A DNA stretch of 64,000 nt from VXNE01 sp965208745 (GTDB taxonomy: Bacteria > Pseudomonadota > Gammaproteobacteria > Pseudomonadales > Azotimanducaceae). The notes under the pieces were generated by a model. The model saw only the letters and a program-made list of their open reading frames with translations. It did not search any database and was not told the origin of the DNA. The translations under genes and the position numbers were made by a program. The stretch spans positions 1,674,001 to 1,738,000 of the forward strand of contig CBDBPN010000004.1 of NCBI GenBank assembly GCA_965208745.1, read 5' to 3'. Numbering within the stretch: position 1 is the stretch's first letter; the number at the start of each line of letters is the position of its first letter. Below are positions 60,807 through 64,000 of the stretch, piece by piece.

Positions 60807-61418
60807 TTAGCCAAACCGCTCCCACAATCCAGCCACGGCCACGTTGAATATTCGGTTAATGTAGGCGGAACCGAACGTTCCGGTGTCCCCTAGGAGTGCA
60901 CGAAGAAACAACGGGCCATTCAGTAAGTCGTAGGTCAACGGAATAGGTGTTCTCTCCGGTAGCTCTCCTTTTTCGATCGCCTGTTTGATCAGCCTTAGGA
61001 ACTCTGTATACAGTGGGAGTTGAAACCTTTGGTAGTAGGTTTCTCGCTGGGAGGGGTCCAACTCTCCTTTGGTCACAAAGTTCAGGTAGAGTTGGCCTTC
61101 CGCAGTGGCGAGGAACCTTGCCCCATTGATCAGCTGTTTGCGAATGGACTCAAGCGGCGATTTGCTTGCGGGAAAACTGAGTGTATCGGCATATCTCTCA
61201 ACCACCGCCTCGATCAACAAGTCTTCCTTGGTCCGCCACCACCGATATATCGTCGCGGTGCTCACGCGCGCCTTGGCGGCTACTTCGACAACCGTAAGCG
61301 TGTTGAAGGGTTTGACGCGGATGAGCTCTATCGCACTCTGGATAATCGCTTCCCTCGCTCTCTGCGATCTTGGGCGCCCCAACGTAACCTGAGGTCCAGC
61401 TTTCTCCGACTCGCCCAT
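60807..61418 (-). CDS. TetR/AcrR family transcriptional regulator
   Basis: 203 residues from the ATG at 61418, which has GAGGA upstream; earlier in-frame starts give no similarity. Helix-turn-helix: AIIQSAIELIRVKPFNTLTV, then VAAKARVSTATIYRWWRTKEDL; helical C-terminal ligand domain. Lower GC than the window average, like the SDR it faces. The gap 60672-60806 shows nothing. Confidence 0.9.
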   Translation of the reverse strand: MGESEKAGPQVTLGRPRSQRAREAIIQSAIELIRVKPFNTLTVVEVAAKARVSTATIYRWWRTKEDLLIEAVVERYADTLSFPASKSPLESIRKQLINGARFLATAEGQLYLNFVTKGELDPSQRETYYQRFQLPLYTEFLRLIKQAIEKGELPERTPIPLTYDLLNGPLFLRALLGDTGTFGSAYINRIFNVAVAGLWERFG

Positions 61419-61499
61419 CCAATCCTCACAACGCATGTATTTCCGACAAGGATACCGCAAGAGGTTATTCGTCCACGAACGTTGCGAATCTGACAGACT

Positions 61500-61800
61500 T
61501 CCCCAGACGGGGAGGTATGGGTATGAACCCAGAGCGCATTCGGTGGAGAAGTCGTAGCAGCGGGCAAGCAACATGGAGCAAGATACTCGACGGGTTTCTC
61601 GCCGTGCCGAGTGCATCACAAGCACGCAATCCGGCTCCTGGCAGGGCCCGTCGACCCGGCCCGGCCAGCGGATCTACGATGAGGCGGTGCTGCCAGTCTT
61701 GGTCGAGGCGATGGAGCGCCACCGGCCCCTCGAGTTCGATGGTGACGTGCGGCACCGTGCCCGGAGGGTAAAGCGCGGCCACCATCGACCGGGGTCTGGC
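61500..61800 (+). pseudogene. Transposase (integrase-core) debris
   Basis: In shifting frames I read ATWSKILDGFLAV, HHKHAIRLLAGPVDPARP and RIYDEAVLPVLVEAMERH, which in this order match a family of DDE transposases whose N-terminal part reads KILDEFxxxTGYHRKHAxRLL ... YDEAVxxAL ... LPxLVEAMERHG. Frameshifts and missing segments exclude function. The insertion-sequence family cannot be named with confidence. Confidence 0.5.
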
Positions 61801-62768
61801 TCACGTGCGCGGGAGGTGGGCTCGCGGCGCAAGCCATGACCGAAGAGGTAGCTCAACGTGCGCGTGCCGCTTCAAGGCCGGGCAGCCGTGCACACTGCAG
61901 CCACGGGTCCCGGAGTGGCGGGAGGTCATGGCCCCGCAACTGGATTACGGCCGCTTGGCACGAGGCCGGGCCCTGGTCGATCTCGGCAGTGGGCTCCACG
62001 GGTACGTCGACCGAGTGTTATCGCCGGCCGAGGTCTGTAACGGCCCGTCGATCCTTGGAGGTCGAAAATCGCTCTGTCACGAGCAAGGACATCGCGCTCT
62101 CCCGCATCGAGTGTCGATGCCGTCGTTCCAGATGAACGAGCGGGGCACAGGGTCGGCGCCGCAGCGCCCGCGGACGACGCTGGCGCTGCTTAGCGCGAAC
62201 GGCATCTTCGGCTCGCGGCGGATCCAGCGCGCGACCTGCCGAACGTGACGGCGAACGCCAACCGCACCACGACACCATCTGCAAGTTCCTGCGGGAGAGC
62301 TGCGAAGCGATCTCGAGACGCCAACGCGGAGCAAGCGCACCAGCATCTGGTACGACCGGGCGGAGCCGCTTCGGGAGCACTTGCGGCTGGAGATCGGGGC
62401 GTTGCTGGAGCGACCTGAGGCGGCAGACACTTGAAGAGTTGCCAGATCCGCAACAACTGCCGGGGCGCGAGAAAGCTGAAGGCGAAGCCGGAGCGGGCGC
62501 GCGTGCCGAGTACGGGCGCAAGCTGGCCGCGCGCGAGAGGCGCATCCGCAAGGGCAGGAAGCTCAGGCTAGTCCGTCAGCAGCCGCGCGACGAGGAGCAG
62601 ATCAACGCGACGGACGCCGACAGCGGGTTGATGCACAAGAACGATCGGTCGGAGTATCGCCGGTCCTGGGTTCGCCAGACGTCGAAGACACTCCTCAGTC
62701 CGCCGACTCTCCCTTGCCGAGACAAGTCGCCTTGATAGACCGCGAACACCCCAAAGTCCGACAGCCGG
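61801..62768. other. About 970 bp without a recognisable gene
   Basis: GC-rich DNA with only short, unconvincing reading frames on both strands. It may be further transposon debris next to 61500-61800 (a piece such as YDRAEPLREHLRLEIGALLE occurs near 62340-62410), but I cannot place it in a family. No RNA gene or repeat array seen. Confidence 0.5.
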
Positions 62769-64000
62769 CTAACGCATTGTCCATTTGAGTCTGAGGCCAT
62801 AAGTACGCGGGTTGCTATATACGACAAGCAATCCTCCGATCGCGCTCGAAATCGCTCCGTAGTCGAAGTAGCGTTCATCTCCCAAGTTTCGCCCCCACAA
62901 CTCTACCTCGTAGCGCTCGCTCGGAGACGTATACGTGACCCGCGCATTGTAAATGCCGAAGCTCCCCTGCCTGTTGATTGGATTATTCGTCGCATCCAAG
63001 AAGTAGGAGGATGAGTGGGACGCGTTCGCATGGAACGTTAGCGATCCGGCTCCGACCGGCACGTCATAGGTCAGCCCCAAATGGGCTTTCAGTTTAGGCG
63101 CTTTGGTAAGGTCGTTGCCCGCGATCAGAGTTTCGACAGAGGTCACCGCATCAAAGGCTGACCCTTCCTTGTACTCCGTGTCGAGATAACCCAAGAATCC
63201 AGAAACGCGGAAACGACTGGTGACCAGCGCCTCAAATTCCATCTCTGCACCAAGTACTTCCGACTGTCCCGCATTGGTTACACTCACACCACCCTGGAGA
63301 AACTCCTGGACCTGCATGTCCTCGTAGTCGTAGTAGAACATCGTCATGTTCAAGTTCATTCGTCCGTCGGCGAGCCTGCCTTTGTATCCGAGTTCGTAAG
63401 ACAGGAGTTCCTCCTGGTCGTAGTCGTTGCCGCAGCCGAAAGGGTTCAAGCCCCCGCCTTTGAACCCGTTTGTCGCCGACACATAAATCAACACGTTCTC
63501 AGAGTAGTCGTATTCGAACGCTATCTTCGGCGTTATCGATGACCAATCATCGGAAAACGACAGGCCGCGGCACGTCGCGGGCAAGATGTTGCCGACGACG
63601 AACTGATTAGCATCCTTCTTGTCGCGTGACCAGCGAACGCCGAAAACCGTAGACAGCCTTTCCGTCATGGCGACCGTCCCTTCTGCATACAGCGCGACGG
63701 ACTGCGTGTCCTGATCGACCCAAAAGTCAAAGAACGGTTCGGCGATTGGAGTGCCGGACAACGGCGTGTCGATGAACGCAAAGAACACGGGGTCAAATGG
63801 ACCTCCGGTGATCAGCGAAAAAAGCTCAGCGTAAAAGCCCGTGGTCGCTGGTTGTCGCGGCTGATATAGCCCGTTGGCTTCCGACTTAAGATAGAACGTG
63901 CCCAACGTATAACTTAAATTTCCGCCTTGCGTAGAACCGAAGAAGTTCAGTTCCTGGCTGAAGGTTTCACTCTGTTCGTCTGCGTTCTGGCTGAACCAGC
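62769..64000 (-). CDS. TonB-dependent receptor, C-terminal part (runs off the window)
   Basis: The frame is open to the right edge, giving about 410 residues of the beta-barrel: FSQELNFFGS, TVFGVRWSRDKKDAN, SITPKIAFEYDYSENVLIYVSAT, GFKGGGLN, EELLSYELGYKGR, and the final strands ELWGRNLGDERYFDYG and TYGLRLKWTMR. This is the pattern of TonB-dependent receptors of the FecA/catecholate type seen widely in oligotrophic proteobacteria. The plug domain and signal peptide lie beyond the window. The composition is lower in GC than the core. Confidence 0.93.
   Translation of the reverse strand, partial: WFSQNADEQSETFSQELNFFGSTQGGNLSYTLGTFYLKSEANGLYQPRQPATTGFYAELFSLITGGPFDPVFFAFIDTPLSGTPIAEPFFDFWVDQDTQSVALYAEGTVAMTERLSTVFGVRWSRDKKDANQFVVGNILPATCRGLSFSDDWSSITPKIAFEYDYSENVLIYVSATNGFKGGGLNPFGCGNDYDQEELLSYELGYKGRLADGRMNLNMTMFYYDYEDMQVQEFLQGGVSVTNAGQSEVLGAEMEFEALVTSRFRVSGFLGYLDTEYKEGSAFDAVTSVETLIAGNDLTKAPKLKAHLGLTYDVPVGAGSLTFHANASHSSSYFLDATNNPINRQGSFGIYNARVTYTSPSERYEVELWGRNLGDERYFDYGAISSAIGGLLVVYSNPRTYGLRLKWTMR

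Overview
The window is GC-rich (roughly two thirds G+C by eye) and reads as one stretch of chromosome from an uncultured or little-studied gammaproteobacterium. The left 15 kb carries the block radC / coaBC / algC / argB / pyrE / rph / yicC / gmk / rpoZ / spoT / ridA / recG in the order familiar from Pseudomonas and relatives, with rubredoxin and ubiA a little further on, and glmU-glmS and uvrD later. Signal peptides, lipoproteins and several TonB-dependent receptors fit a Gram-negative cell. Base composition drops at about 59.6-61.6 kb and again from about 62.7 kb to the end, and is moderately lower in the 24-31 kb island.

Layout. 0-15.3 kb: housekeeping block, broken by a decayed methyltransferase after gmk and a TonB-dependent receptor between gmk and rpoZ. 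15.3-20 kb: an inserted minus-strand cluster with a dicarboxylate symporter and two tandem PhyH-dioxygenase/SDR modules. 20.1-23.1 kb: rubredoxin, ubiA and TRAP permease genes dctQM. 23.1-31.1 kb: accessory island with a deleted IS3 transposase, a second radC, a DUF7689-like gene, a very large single-chain nuclease-helicase-methyltransferase (type ISP-like restriction enzyme) with an extra C-terminal domain, and a scrap of another DNA methyltransferase. The island sits between dctQM and the matching substrate-binding gene dctP, and its genes are framed by a 60-bp inverted repeat. 31.2-39.5 kb: dctP, uvrD, glmS, glmU and small genes. 39.5-59.6 kb: a catabolic/detoxification region with hydrolases, glutathione transferases, haloalkane dehalogenase, sulfatase, TetR regulator, and a long minus-strand operon (56.9 to 49.8 kb) of extradiol dioxygenase, flavin monooxygenase, LinD/PcpC-like dehalogenating GST, second GST, a thioredoxin-fold protein with an in-frame UGA, a membrane protein and an M81 peptidase; then mazEF, a delta-class carbonic anhydrase and a third PhyH protein. 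59.6-64 kb: lower-GC DNA with an SDR, a TetR regulator, transposase debris and the 3' part of a TonB-dependent receptor that runs off the window.

Three things stand out. (1) The gene at 51850-52404 is one reading frame interrupted only by a UGA in the redox motif W-UGA-PFC, with a SECIS-like hairpin at the right distance: a likely selenoprotein. (2) The island restriction enzyme ends in an in-frame fusion to a small domain that I recall as usually being a separate gene next to DUF7689 proteins, and the DUF7689 gene follows directly: a candidate undescribed defence module, with a RadC paralogue converging on it. (3) The monooxygenase / LinD-like GST / extradiol dioxygenase operon suggests processing of halogenated phenols, and shares a motif with the divergent promoter between a sulfatase and a receptor gene. 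Many genes show internal deletions (methyltransferase, PIN toxin, alpha/beta hydrolase, receptor-monooxygenase chimera, IS3 transposase), so accessory DNA here is decaying by deletion. A modular family of GC-rich palindromic repeats is scattered between the genes and lengthens the first radC.
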